Assembly (NCBI RefSeq): GCF_004327985.1
Contig: NZ_SJDL01000006.1
Span: forward strand, 1 to 64,000
DNA length: 64,000 nucleotides
Reading direction: 5' to 3'
Origin: Marinobacter halodurans
Lineage (GTDB): Bacteria; Pseudomonadota; Gammaproteobacteria; Pseudomonadales; Oleiphilaceae
Below are positions 54,657-64,000 of this stretch, piece by piece; within the stretch, counting starts at the first letter, position 1, and each line of letters starts with the position of its first letter. Under the pieces are notes generated by a model. It worked only from the letters and a program-made list of their open reading frames with translations. It searched no databases and had not been told where the DNA came from. A program made the position numbers and the translations under genes.

Positions 54657-56033
54657 GTGCCGGCATCAGCCAAGCTGGAGATGTTCCTCAATCGCAAGGG
54701 AATTGATTACGAGACGATCAATCACGACGAAATGCCGAATTTCGATGTGGCTGTCTCAAGTGTCGGCGTACCGCAACAGGAGGTGGTGCGGGCGACCCTG
54801 CTGATTGATCTCAACGGGGTCGTCATGGCGGTTCACAGTTACCAGACCGCAATCGATGTGGAAGCGGTTTCCCGGGTGACCGGCCGCCGCCTGCAACTGC
54901 TGACGGCCCGCCAGGCAGACCGGCTCTTTGCCGACTGCGAACCCGGTTTCCATCCACCGGTGGGTGCGCCCTACGATGTCCCCGTCGTGGTCGACACTCC
55001 CGTCCTGGAGATGGCCCACGCCTACCTGACCTCCGGCTCCAACAACAGCCTCCTGCGCCTGGACGGCCGGGGGTTGAGGCTGGTCCTGGCGGGTGCCCGC
55101 AAGGCCAGCATCAGCATTGTTGATACGGCACACGACCTGGAAAAGGGGCACGGGGCCGACATCACGCTGGACGACGTGGCCCGCCGCCTGCAAAAGCTCT
55201 ATCGTCTGCCGCCGATGCCGGCCCTGGCGCTGAAGATCCTGCGCCTCACGACCAACCCGGAGGCGACGGCCCGGGAACTGGCGGACCTCATCGAGTATGA
55301 TCCCAGTCTGTCCGCCCAGATCATGCGTTACGCGCGCTCGGCCCTGTTCAACTACCCCGGGCAGATCAATTCCGTGCAGGAAGCCGTCACCCGGGTGCTC
55401 GGTTTCGACCGCGTCGCCCACGTGGCCATGGGGATTGCGTCGGTGCGCGCCTTCGATGTGCCGCGCGACGGTATGCTGGGTACCGATGCGTTCTGGCGCC
55501 ACTCGCTGTATTGTGCCCACCTCTGCCAGCAGATGGCCGCGCTCAAGGGTATCGACAAGGGGCTGGCCTACCTGTGTGGCCTGTTGCACAACTTCGGGCT
55601 GCTGCTGGTCGGCCACCTGTTCCCGATGGAATTCGAACAGCTCAATCGTCTGCGCGAGGCCAATCCGGACCAGAGCATGCGGGCCCTGGAAATGCAGGTG
55701 TTCGGTGGTGACCAGGAGTTCCTCACGGTGGGCCACGGCGCGATCGGCGGCATCCTGCATCGCCTCTGGCAACTGCCCGATGCCGTGGTCAAGACCGCCG
55801 GTATGCACCAGCATCCCGAGTACGAAGGGGAGCATGCCGACTACGTGCATATTGTCCAGCTCGCCAACGGCCTCCTCAAGAGCAAGGATATCGGTGATGA
55901 ATTCAATCCTGACGATACGGCTGCACTGGCCGGCTCGCTGGGATTCACCGAGGCCGATGTGGCGATGTTCGTCGCCGCGACCGACGATGTGGCCCAGGAG
56001 CTGGACGAGCTGGCCCGCTCGCTGGCGGCCTGA
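54657..56033 (+). CDS. YbaK-like/HDOD fusion protein
   Basis: 458 residues. N-terminal YbaK/ProX-like aminoacyl-tRNA deacylase fold (about 5-150; FLNRKGIDYETINHDEM, GFHPPVGAPYDVPVVVD) joined to an HDOD domain (about 180-385; LPPMPALALKILRLTTNPEAT, YDPSLSAQIMRYARSALF, LCGLLHNFGLLLVGHLFP). The YbaK position normally held by a catalytic Lys appears to be Arg45 (EVVRATLL), so deacylation is doubtful; I infer a sensing role. The GTG at 54657 has AGGGG eight bases upstream. A TTG at 54621 is possible. Located between ppc and adk. Target unknown. Confidence 0.82.
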   Translation: MPASAKLEMFLNRKGIDYETINHDEMPNFDVAVSSVGVPQQEVVRATLLIDLNGVVMAVHSYQTAIDVEAVSRVTGRRLQLLTARQADRLFADCEPGFHPPVGAPYDVPVVVDTPVLEMAHAYLTSGSNNSLLRLDGRGLRLVLAGARKASISIVDTAHDLEKGHGADITLDDVARRLQKLYRLPPMPALALKILRLTTNPEATARELADLIEYDPSLSAQIMRYARSALFNYPGQINSVQEAVTRVLGFDRVAHVAMGIASVRAFDVPRDGMLGTDAFWRHSLYCAHLCQQMAALKGIDKGLAYLCGLLHNFGLLLVGHLFPMEFEQLNRLREANPDQSMRALEMQVFGGDQEFLTVGHGAIGGILHRLWQLPDAVVKTAGMHQHPEYEGEHADYVHIVQLANGLLKSKDIGDEFNPDDTAALAGSLGFTEADVAMFVAATDDVAQELDELARSLAA

Positions 56034-57085
<1,052 letters not shown>

Positions 57086-57127
57086 TACCGTCGATCTGGA
57101 TCGACTTCCTGTAAAACCGGCGTTCGC

Positions 57128-57823
57128 ATGAAACTACTGGCACTGGATACCACCGCCGAGGGCTGTTCAGCAGCCCTCTGGACAGACGGCACGCTGTTCG
57201 AGCGTGCCATCCGGTCGCCACGCGGTCACACCCAGCACCTGCTGCCCATGATCCGGGAGTTGGTGGATGAAAGCGGTGTGCCCCTGGCTGCGCTGGATGC
57301 CCTGGCTTTCGGCCGCGGTCCGGGATCCTTTACCGGACTGAGGATCGCGACCGGCGTGGTGCAGGGGCTCGCGTTTGGGCTCGACCTGCCGGTCGTCCCC
57401 GTTTCCTCGCTTGCTGCGGTGGCCTCCCGGGCCCTGCGTACCGGCCTTGCCGGTGAAGGTGACGGCATCGCCGTCGCGTTCGATGCGCGCATGAGCGAGG
57501 TCTACTGGAACTGTTATCGCATCCATGAAGGTCGGGTACAATCCACCGCGCAGGAGCGGGTCTGCCCGCCGGATCAGGTTGTCCTGTCCGGAGACGCCAG
57601 TCGCTGGCTGGGCGCCGGATCGGGCTGGCATCTCGCGGATCGGATGCCCGAACCTGTCAGAGCCGCAATGTTGGCGACCCATCCGGACTGGTATCCTCTG
57701 GCCTCGGACATCGCCACCCTGGCGGTGGCCGACTGGCCCGACGGTCCGACCGTGTCTGCAGAGCAGGCGGCTCCGGTTTATGTTCGGGACGAAATAACCT
57801 GGAAGAAACTGCCGGGACGATAG
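57128..57823 (+). CDS. tsaB: tRNA threonylcarbamoyladenosine biosynthesis protein TsaB
   Basis: 231 residues, ASKHA fold. Partner of TsaD and TsaE in t6A37 synthesis of ANN-decoding tRNAs. N-terminus LLALDTTAEGCSAALW, then RGHTQHLLPMIRELVDE, the conserved AFGRGPGSFTGLRIATGVVQG, and AFDARMSEVYW. The length agrees with the family. It follows adk by 42 bases. Confidence 0.95.
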   Translation: MKLLALDTTAEGCSAALWTDGTLFERAIRSPRGHTQHLLPMIRELVDESGVPLAALDALAFGRGPGSFTGLRIATGVVQGLAFGLDLPVVPVSSLAAVASRALRTGLAGEGDGIAVAFDARMSEVYWNCYRIHEGRVQSTAQERVCPPDQVVLSGDASRWLGAGSGWHLADRMPEPVRAAMLATHPDWYPLASDIATLAVADWPDGPTVSAEQAAPVYVRDEITWKKLPGR

Positions 57824-57919
57824 CCACGACGGGCCACCCCGGATGCTGCTGGCCGGTATCCGAAGGTTTTCGCGCGTCTGGGGCCCGGTGCTGTCCATCT
57901 CTAGCAGGAAGCCGTTTTC

Positions 57920-58717
57920 ATGGAACTCTGGCATACGTTTGCCCTGGCCATCATTCAAGGCCTGACCGAATTTCTCCCCATCAGCAGCTCTGCCCATCTG
58001 ATCCTTCCCTCGCAAGTCCTTGGCTGGAGTGACCAGGGACTGGGCTTCGATGTGGCCGTCCATGTTGGAACACTCCTTGCCGTGGTCTGGTATTTCCGCC
58101 AGGACGTGATGCGCCTGACCGGAGCCTGGATCAGCGACACGGCCCACCGGCGTTTGACGGAAGACAGCCGTCTGGCCTGGGCGATTATTGTCGCGACCAT
58201 ACCCGCCGGCGTTGCGGGTCTCGCCTTCGAACACGTGATCGAGACCCAGCTGAGATCGGCGCTGGTGATTGCCATCGCCACCATTGGCTTCGGCCTGGTG
58301 CTCTGGTGGGCCGACGTTGCCGGCAAGCGGGAGAAAGGGTTGCCCAAACTGAGCTGGCGGGATGCCGTGCTGATCGGCCTGGCCCAGGCGCTGGCGTTGA
58401 TTCCGGGCACGTCGCGCTCCGGCATCACCATGACGGCGGCCTTATTCCTGGGGTACCAGCGTGAAGCTGCGGCGCGCTTCTCGTTTCTTCTCTCGATCCC
58501 GCTGATCATTGCCGCGGGTCTGCTCAAGTCCATCGAGCTGGCCCAGACCGGCACCGAGTCGCAATGGGCGGACGTCATGATCGGCGCCGGCGTGTCGTTT
58601 GTCAGCGCGCTGCTGTGCATCCACCTGTTCCTGCGCTTCCTCGAGAAACTGGGCTTCCTGCCGTACGTCATTTACCGACTGTTACTGGGCGTGGTGTTGC
58701 TTTTGGTGGTATTGTGA
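57920..58717 (+). CDS. uppP: Undecaprenyl-diphosphatase UppP (BacA)
   Basis: 265 residues, about eight membrane segments. Dephosphorylates undecaprenyl pyrophosphate to recycle the carrier lipid for peptidoglycan; overproduction gives bacitracin resistance. Signature motifs QGLTEFLPISSSAHL (with the catalytic Glu region) and PGTSRSGITMTAALFLG are intact. The end LLLGVVLLLVVL is membrane-embedded. Monocistronic in appearance, between tsaB and a small unknown gene. Confidence 0.97.
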   Translation: MELWHTFALAIIQGLTEFLPISSSAHLILPSQVLGWSDQGLGFDVAVHVGTLLAVVWYFRQDVMRLTGAWISDTAHRRLTEDSRLAWAIIVATIPAGVAGLAFEHVIETQLRSALVIAIATIGFGLVLWWADVAGKREKGLPKLSWRDAVLIGLAQALALIPGTSRSGITMTAALFLGYQREAAARFSFLLSIPLIIAAGLLKSIELAQTGTESQWADVMIGAGVSFVSALLCIHLFLRFLEKLGFLPYVIYRLLLGVVLLLVVL

Positions 58718-58757
58718 TCAAATCTGAACCGGTCACATTCTCAGGTAACACCAGTCC

Positions 58758-59078
58758 ATGATTGGCGGTATCCCTTCCAACGTCTACACGCCTTTGCCGT
58801 CCGATCGCGCTGTCCAGCGGGAAACGGAGGTTCAGGCGCGTGACCACAGCCGGAACAGTGTCGTATCGGAGCAGTCGCCCCGACGCGACACGGTGGATGC
58901 GGAACAGCTGGAGCGGCGGGTCCAGGCCCGGCAGGCGTCCGAGGACGTCAAGCTGGAGCAGTTCCGTGCCGGCGATATTCCCGCGCGCAATGCCCGTGCG
59001 CTCGACGTCTTCAACGGTGTCGCCAGCCAGCGTGATGACGGCGATGTCGAGTTGGCGGGTATCGATATCCACGTGTAA
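58758..59078 (+). CDS. Uncharacterised small hydrophilic protein
   Basis: 106 residues, no signal peptide or membrane helix. Central region is highly charged, likely helical ([23 protein letters not shown]); the C-terminus [26 protein letters not shown] (seen in overlapping blocks) ends in a hydrophobic-aspartate-hydrophobic pattern. I do not recognise a family. It starts 41 bases after uppP and ends eight bases before rsmJ, so it may be co-transcribed with rsmJ. Reality is supported by its position filling the gap; a start codon is present, but the ribosome site is weak. Confidence 0.6.
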   Translation: MIGGIPSNVYTPLPSDRAVQRETEVQARDHSRNSVVSEQSPRRDTVDAEQLERRVQARQASEDVKLEQFRAGDIPARNARALDVFNGVASQRDDGDVELAGIDIHV

Positions 59079-59086
59079 GCACTTCG

Positions 59087-59878
59087 ATGACCTCTTCCTC
59101 CCTGGCGGTCGCCTGCAGCGGCTATACATTCCTGGAGCGTGCCCAACAGCTGGCGCAGCACCTTGCATTACCCTGTCTGGGACAGGTCGATCCGCGTCGG
59201 GTGACCGACGTACCGGTCGTGCTCTGGCTGGACGATGCCGGGTTGGCGCTGCAGATGACCGGGCGTAAAGTGCCCGGCCCGGTACGGGCGGAGTTCGTCT
59301 CCGGCAAGGCCGGCTACCGCCGTGAACACGGGGGTGGCGCGGGGCAACTGGTGGCAAAGGCGGTGGGCCTCAAGCGGGCCAGCGAACCGCTGCACGTCGT
59401 GGATGCGACGGCCGGTCTCGGACAGGACGCCTACGTGCTGGCTGGGCTCGGGTGTGACCTGACCCTGCTGGAGCGCTCGCCCATCATCCATGCATTACTG
59501 GCTGACGGGCTGGCGCGGGCGGCTGAAGATGTACATGCCGCGGCCCTCGTGGCACGCATGCACCTCGAGTCGGGCAACAGCATCGACTGGCTGCGCGGCC
59601 GGCCAGGGCCCCTGGCGGACGTGATCTACCTGGACCCCATGTTTCCACATCGCGACAAGACGGCCCTCGTGAAAAAGGAAATGGCGCTGTTCCGGCCGAT
59701 CGTGGGCGACGATGACGATGCGCCGGCCTTACTGGCTGCCGCGCTGGAAAAGGCGCGTTACCGGGTGGTGGTCAAACGTCCGCGCAAGGCGCCGACGATC
59801 GAGGGGCCGGCGCCGTCCACGCAACTGGAAGGCAAGAGCAGCCGCTACGACATCTATGCCCTGAAGGCACTGCCGTAA
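59087..59878 (+). CDS. rsmJ: 16S rRNA (guanine1516-N2)-methyltransferase
   Basis: 263 residues. Makes m2G1516 in 16S rRNA. SAM-binding motif [19 protein letters not shown], catalytic-type motif [21 protein letters not shown], and the C-terminal [31 protein letters not shown] region, given here in short conserved parts, define RsmJ. Converges with plsB with only 15 bases between stops and no obvious terminator. Confidence 0.94.
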   Translation: MTSSSLAVACSGYTFLERAQQLAQHLALPCLGQVDPRRVTDVPVVLWLDDAGLALQMTGRKVPGPVRAEFVSGKAGYRREHGGGAGQLVAKAVGLKRASEPLHVVDATAGLGQDAYVLAGLGCDLTLLERSPIIHALLADGLARAAEDVHAAALVARMHLESGNSIDWLRGRPGPLADVIYLDPMFPHRDKTALVKKEMALFRPIVGDDDDAPALLAAALEKARYRVVVKRPRKAPTIEGPAPSTQLEGKSSRYDIYALKALP

Positions 59879-59893
59879 CGGCCTTGGCAGGAG

Positions 59894-62359
59894 TCACGCC
59901 CCCAGCATCGTCACCTGCTGGATGGCCTGGCGTTTCTCCAGGTTCAGCACCAGCCGGGCGTCTTCCGCCACCTCGTCCAGCCCTTCCGTGTAGCAGAGCA
60001 GATCGTTTTCGTCGGTGGTGAGGATGTCGTTGGCCTGCAGGTTGTTGATGAAATTGCGGAACAGCATCTTGTCGAAGAATTCCGGTGCGTTCACCCCGAA
60101 CAGGATCGACATCCGCTGGGCCATTTGCGTGCTCTGTTCCTCCAGCTCCCTGGCTGAAATCCGTCCGGAGCCGTATTTGCGCAGGATGGCGATGGAGATG
60201 TGATAACGCTCCAGCGTCTGGATGATGAAGCGGGACAGGGCCCGCAGCCGCAACGCCGCCTCGGTACCGTCGGCCGGTCGGCAGACGCGTTCGCCATCCA
60301 GGGTCAGTAACTGGCGCTCGACCAGGACGTCGATCCAGTGCTCGATCACCGGGTCGACCGCCTCATCCGGGTACTGCAGGAACAGTTCGGACTTGATGTA
60401 GGGGTAGACGGAACTGGCCAGGAACACCACCCGCTCGCGTTTTAGGGTCGAAAAGTTTTCGAACAGGCAGGCAATCAGGGCCGGCAGCGCAAACAGGTGC
60501 TGAATATTGTTGCGGTAGTAAGTCATCAGGATGGCGTTGTTGCCTTCCAGGGCGATGATGTCGCCCAGGTCCTGGTTATAGCGGGTGATCAGTCCCATTT
60601 TCTCGCCATAAGCCACCCAGTCCCTGCCGGTTCCTTCCGGATAGGTGACGTACGGCGAGTAGGGCGCTGACCGGATCAGGTCGCAGAACTCGTCCATCAG
60701 GCGGATCAGCAGACGTTCGTCCATGGCCAGTCGCTGGGCCGACAGGAGCACGGTCGCCAGCATGCCGATGGGGTTGACGGCCACGGCGGCATTGATGTGC
60801 TCGGCCACGCGATCGGACAATGTCTCCACGGCCTGGTTCAGCCAGCGCGGACGGTAATCGGCGTCGTAGGCTTCGTCCCGCCATGCAGGATGCACGTCAT
60901 CCAGAACCTGGCTGAGGCGGATCGGGTCGCCGAAGTTGACCGAGACACGGCCAAAGGAATTGGTCAGCTTGCGGGCGGTCTTGGCCAGGGAAAAGATACT
61001 TTCCTTCTGCTTCTTCCTGCCGCGCAGTTCCCCCAGGTAGCTGCGGCCTTCCATCACCTTCTCGTAGCCGATGTAGACCGGCACGAAGACGATCGGCTTG
61101 CGATGATCCCGCAGGTAGCTGCGCACCGTCATCGACAGCATGCCCGGGCGGGGCTGCAGGGTGCGCCCTGTCCGGCTGCGACCGCCCTCGACGAAATACT
61201 CCACCGAATAGCCGCGGGAGAACATGACGTGCATGTACTCGTTGAAAACCGTCGCGTAGAGCGGGTTGTCCTTGAAACTGCGGCGCATGAAGAAGGCCCC
61301 GCCCCGACGCAGGATCGGCCCCACGATCGGCATGTTCAGGTTGATTCCGGCCGCGATATGCGGGGGCATCAGGCCGTTGCGATAGAGCACGTAGGACAGC
61401 AGCAGGTAATCGATGTGCGAGCGGTGGCAGGGCACGTAGACCACCGCGTAGTCCTTGGCCACGTCCTGGGCGACTTCGATGTTGTTCACCGCCACGCCGT
61501 TGTAGATGCGGTTCCACAGCCAGGACAGCACCACCTCCAGGAAACGGATGGCGGCGATGGACATGCTGGCGGCGATCTCGTCGGCGTACTTCAGCGCCTT
61601 GGCGCGGACTTTCTCCGGCGGCAGGTCCTTGTCCCGGGCGGTTTCACGGATGGCTTCTTTCACGGCCGGTGTCTTGACCAGCTCGGCCACCAGGGTGCGA
61701 CGGTGGGACAGGTCCGGTCCCAGTACCGCCTGGCGGACACGCCGGAAATGAGTGCGCAGGATCCGTGCCAGCTTGCGGGTGGCCCGTTCCTCGTTATCGC
61801 GGAACTCGTTGACCACCTGCTGGATGGAAATCGGGCGGTTGAACTGGACGTAGGTGTTGCGGCCGTGGACCAGGATGATCAGGAATTTCTGCAGGCGGCC
61901 AGCAACGGACCAGGTGTCCGACAGCAGCAGTTTGAACAGAGATTTTTCCTTGTCGGGCGAGCGCCCCCAGAACAGGGTGACCGGCACGATCTGGATGTCC
62001 AGTGAGGGATCGTGCAGCGCCATGGCGGTGATCTGCTTGATGCGCGGCGTCAACGCCGGCGAGTGCCGGCGCCGGAACAGTCCGCCAGCACGCTGGTACA
62101 GAAAGAAGAACGAGCGACGCGGGCCTTTTTCGGCAGGGAATGGGGCCTGGGAAGAGGGCAGTTCGGCCCGCAGGATCTCCTGCTCCAGGACCAGCCGGCT
62201 CGACAGGGAGCTGTACTGCAGCACATAGCAGACGTTCCTGTCCGGATCCAGACCGAGCTGCTCACGGCTGGCACCCATGACATTGGTGCGTACCCATAAA
62301 AACAGGATCTTTCGTAAAAGCGTAAAGAACAGGTCGCTAAGACCCGGGAAAAGTCGCAT
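59894..62359 (-). CDS. plsB: Glycerol-3-phosphate 1-O-acyltransferase
   Basis: 821 residues. Acylates glycerol 3-phosphate in the first step of phospholipid synthesis, at the inner membrane. The acyltransferase domain (about 305-520) has VPCHRSHIDYLLLSYVLY (HX4D), FFMRRSFKDNPLY, EYFVEGGRSRTGR and VPVYIGYEKV. N- and C-terminal extensions match bacterial PlsB, which is much larger than PlsC. Normal length. Divergent from nudC; 155 bases between starts show no clear promoter. Confidence 0.97.
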   Translation of the reverse strand: MRLFPGLSDLFFTLLRKILFLWVRTNVMGASREQLGLDPDRNVCYVLQYSSLSSRLVLEQEILRAELPSSQAPFPAEKGPRRSFFFLYQRAGGLFRRRHSPALTPRIKQITAMALHDPSLDIQIVPVTLFWGRSPDKEKSLFKLLLSDTWSVAGRLQKFLIILVHGRNTYVQFNRPISIQQVVNEFRDNEERATRKLARILRTHFRRVRQAVLGPDLSHRRTLVAELVKTPAVKEAIRETARDKDLPPEKVRAKALKYADEIAASMSIAAIRFLEVVLSWLWNRIYNGVAVNNIEVAQDVAKDYAVVYVPCHRSHIDYLLLSYVLYRNGLMPPHIAAGINLNMPIVGPILRRGGAFFMRRSFKDNPLYATVFNEYMHVMFSRGYSVEYFVEGGRSRTGRTLQPRPGMLSMTVRSYLRDHRKPIVFVPVYIGYEKVMEGRSYLGELRGRKKQKESIFSLAKTARKLTNSFGRVSVNFGDPIRLSQVLDDVHPAWRDEAYDADYRPRWLNQAVETLSDRVAEHINAAVAVNPIGMLATVLLSAQRLAMDERLLIRLMDEFCDLIRSAPYSPYVTYPEGTGRDWVAYGEKMGLITRYNQDLGDIIALEGNNAILMTYYRNNIQHLFALPALIACLFENFSTLKRERVVFLASSVYPYIKSELFLQYPDEAVDPVIEHWIDVLVERQLLTLDGERVCRPADGTEAALRLRALSRFIIQTLERYHISIAILRKYGSGRISARELEEQSTQMAQRMSILFGVNAPEFFDKMLFRNFINNLQANDILTTDENDLLCYTEGLDEVAEDARLVLNLEKRQAIQQVTMLGA

Positions 62360-62514
62360 GCAGACTCCAGTACAGCCAGTAGGTGGGCTAAGTTTACTTG
62401 GTCACTCCGATAGCGCAAAGGGCCGCCCCGGAACACCCGCAAAATGTCCCGGCATGACCGACTCTGTGGTACCTTTGCGGGATTGTTTTTTCTTGCAGCG
62501 AGAGAGAGTGGCGT

Positions 62515-63315
62515 ATGGCAGTCTGGACTCCCGGCTGGTCGGAAAAGCCGCCCGAAGCGGGCGATGGGTTGGTCCTGGCCCGGGGGCAAACCGTGATCCG
62601 TGCGGCGGATGGCTGGATTCATGACGCGACCTCTCCGGAAGCACCGCTGGCGGGTGAAGAGCCGGTGTTTCTCGGACACCTGGATGGGCGGCGTATCTTT
62701 GTGGCGCTGGCCGGGAAGACCGGCGAAGACCGCACCTGTGGCTTGCGCGAGGCGCTGTTCAGCGTCGACGAGGCCCAGGCGTCGCTGCTCAGTACCGCCA
62801 GCCAGGTTTTGCAGTGGCAGCGGGATCACCGTTTTTGTGGCCGCTGTGGCAACCCGACCCGGATGCACGACCGGGAACGGGCGAAGTGGTGCGATCACTG
62901 CCATATTCCGTTCTACCCCCGCCTGGCCCCCTGTGTGATCGTGCTGATCCGTGACGGCGATCGACTGTTCCTGGCGCGCTCAAGTCGCCATACCCATGGC
63001 TTCTACAGCCTGATCGCCGGCTTTATCGAGCCCGGTGAAAGTGCCGAGGAGGCGGTGCAGCGGGAGGTCATGGAGGAGACCGGGCTCAAGGTGACCAACA
63101 TTCGCTACCAGGCCTCCCAGCCCTGGCCGTTTCCCCATCAGTTGATGCTGGGCTACTTCGCCGATTACGACGGCGGCGACCTGCAACTGCAGGCGGATGA
63201 ACTGGCCACAGCCGACTGGTTTGCGCCGGATCAGCTGCCTCCGGTTCCTCCCGGCTATACCATCGCCGGTCGCCTGATTGAGCGGGCCCTGGCGGAGGGG
63301 CGCAGCCGGTCGTGA
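62515..63315 (+). CDS. nudC: NAD(H)/NAD-capped RNA pyrophosphohydrolase NudC
   Basis: 266 residues. Hydrolyses NADH and removes NAD caps from RNA. The zinc ribbon is seen as CGRC (C-x2-C) and CDHC around residues 102-124, followed by the Nudix box GFIEPGESAEEAVQREVMEE and the NADH-specific SQPWPFP. The stop overlaps the start of murI (GTGA), so the two are translationally coupled. Confidence 0.95.
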   Translation: MAVWTPGWSEKPPEAGDGLVLARGQTVIRAADGWIHDATSPEAPLAGEEPVFLGHLDGRRIFVALAGKTGEDRTCGLREALFSVDEAQASLLSTASQVLQWQRDHRFCGRCGNPTRMHDRERAKWCDHCHIPFYPRLAPCVIVLIRDGDRLFLARSSRHTHGFYSLIAGFIEPGESAEEAVQREVMEETGLKVTNIRYQASQPWPFPHQLMLGYFADYDGGDLQLQADELATADWFAPDQLPPVPPGYTIAGRLIERALAEGRSRS

Positions 63316-64000
63316 GTGCGCCCCATGTCCTGGTTTTCGATTCCGGCGTGGGCGGGTTAAGCATCGCGGCCTGCCTTCGTACCCGTCTCCCCGGCGTGCG
63401 GTTGTCCTACCTGGCCGACACGGCGGGCTTTCCCTATGGTGACCAGCCCGAGGCGACCGTGATTCATCGGTGCGTCAATCTAGTCGAGCGGCTGATGGCC
63501 GATGTCCCTGTTGACCTAGTGGTTGTGGCGTGCAATACGGCCAGTACGGTCGTGTTGCCGGCCCTGCGCGAGCGCCTGGGTATCCCGGTGGTGGGGGTCG
63601 TACCGGCGATAAAACCCGCTGCCGCGCTGTCGATGAACGGGCGGCTGGGTGTCCTGGCGACGCCGGCAACGGTGCGGCGCCCCTATACCGACGACCTGAT
63701 CCTCCGGTTCGCCGCGCACTGCGATGTCACGCGGGTGGGTCATCCCGGCCTGGTGCGCTGGGCGGAAGACAAGGTGGCCGGACAGCCGGTGCCCCTGGAA
63801 GCGCTGCGTGAGGCCGTCAGGCCACTCGGCGATGCCGGTGTGGACACGGTGGTCCTGGGCTGCACGCACTACCCGCTGATTCGCGATGAGCTGGCGATCG
63901 TGCTGCCGGAGGTGCGTCACTGGGTGGATTCGGGCGAGGCCATCGCCCGGCGGGTGGCGTTCCTGCTGCAAGAAGCCGGCCTCGATGCGGCCGGCTCTCT
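63312..64000 (+). CDS. murI: Glutamate racemase, C-terminus beyond the window
   Basis: Open from GTG at 63312 to the window end without a stop (about 229 residues of an expected 260-280). Makes D-glutamate for peptidoglycan. Conserved VFDSGVGGLSIAA with the first acid, YLADTAGFPYGDQ, catalytic Cys in VVACNTASTVVLPAL and the second Cys in VLGCTHYPLIRDE. Overlaps nudC by four bases. Partial only because the window stops. Confidence 0.95.
   Translation, partial: MSAPHVLVFDSGVGGLSIAACLRTRLPGVRLSYLADTAGFPYGDQPEATVIHRCVNLVERLMADVPVDLVVVACNTASTVVLPALRERLGIPVVGVVPAIKPAAALSMNGRLGVLATPATVRRPYTDDLILRFAAHCDVTRVGHPGLVRWAEDKVAGQPVPLEALREAVRPLGDAGVDTVVLGCTHYPLIRDELAIVLPEVRHWVDSGEAIARRVAFLLQEAGLDAAGS

Overview
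The window is a dense, GC-rich stretch of core chromosome from a gammaproteobacterium. Gene content and order resemble Pseudomonas and its relatives: nadB divergent from algU-mucABCD; gacS/barA next to cysM-rlmD-relA-mazG; lepA-lepB-rnc-era-recO-pdxJ; ffh beside ypjD-corB; rpsP-rimM-trmD-rplS. A Marinobacter-like marine bacterium is my best guess from protein flavour, but this is inference and cannot be proved without a search. I saw no tRNA, rRNA, CRISPR array, prophage or classical insertion sequence. The one mobile element is the 3' end of a group II intron at the extreme left edge.

Layout. 1-127: group II intron terminus (domains V and VI). 190-3410 (minus): argD-argF plus an orphan ABC ATPase. 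3799-4134 grxD, abutting a convergent TonB-like gene. 4990-7218 (minus): a large DUF1631 protein. 7649-9832 (minus): ypjD-corB, divergent from ffh. 10001-13544: ffh, then the rpsP-rimM-trmD-rplS ribosome operon ending in a clear terminator. 13632-23598: xerD, dsbC, hom, thrC, recJ, prfB (with the +1 programmed frameshift), lysS, ung. 23636-27996 (minus): nadB-sdhE-ygfX-ygfZ and an HDOD gene. 28241-32572: the envelope-stress operon algU-mucA-mucB-mucC-mucD. 32768-35485: a membrane GGDEF/EAL protein with a degenerate EAL domain. 35628-41808: lepA, lepB, a DUF4845 gene, rnc, era, recO, pdxJ. 41831-44710 (minus): the hybrid kinase barA/gacS. 45099-50644: cysM, rlmD, relA, mazG. 50915-51717: two small convergent paralogous genes. 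51924-59878: ppc, a YbaK-HDOD fusion, adk, tsaB, uppP, a small unknown gene, rsmJ. 59894-62359 (minus): plsB. 62515-64000: nudC and the first part of murI.

Functional themes are translation and ribosome maturation (ffh, rpsP, rimM, trmD, rplS, prfB, lysS, lepA, rnc, era, rlmD, rsmJ, tsaB), amino-acid and cofactor synthesis (argD, argF, hom, thrC, cysM, pdxJ, nadB), and stress or signal control (algU system, relA, barA, c-di-GMP, two HDOD proteins). DNA maintenance (xerD, recJ, ung, recO, mazG, nudC) and envelope synthesis (uppP, plsB, murI, lepB, dsbC) make up most of the rest.

No wholly new multi-gene system is evident. The most interesting points are local: the intron end, the GGDEF protein with a probably dead EAL domain, the YbaK-HDOD fusion that has lost the usual YbaK lysine, the pair of paralogous small genes, a perfect 20-bp palindrome, a strong hairpin in the rpsP leader and a long adk leader.
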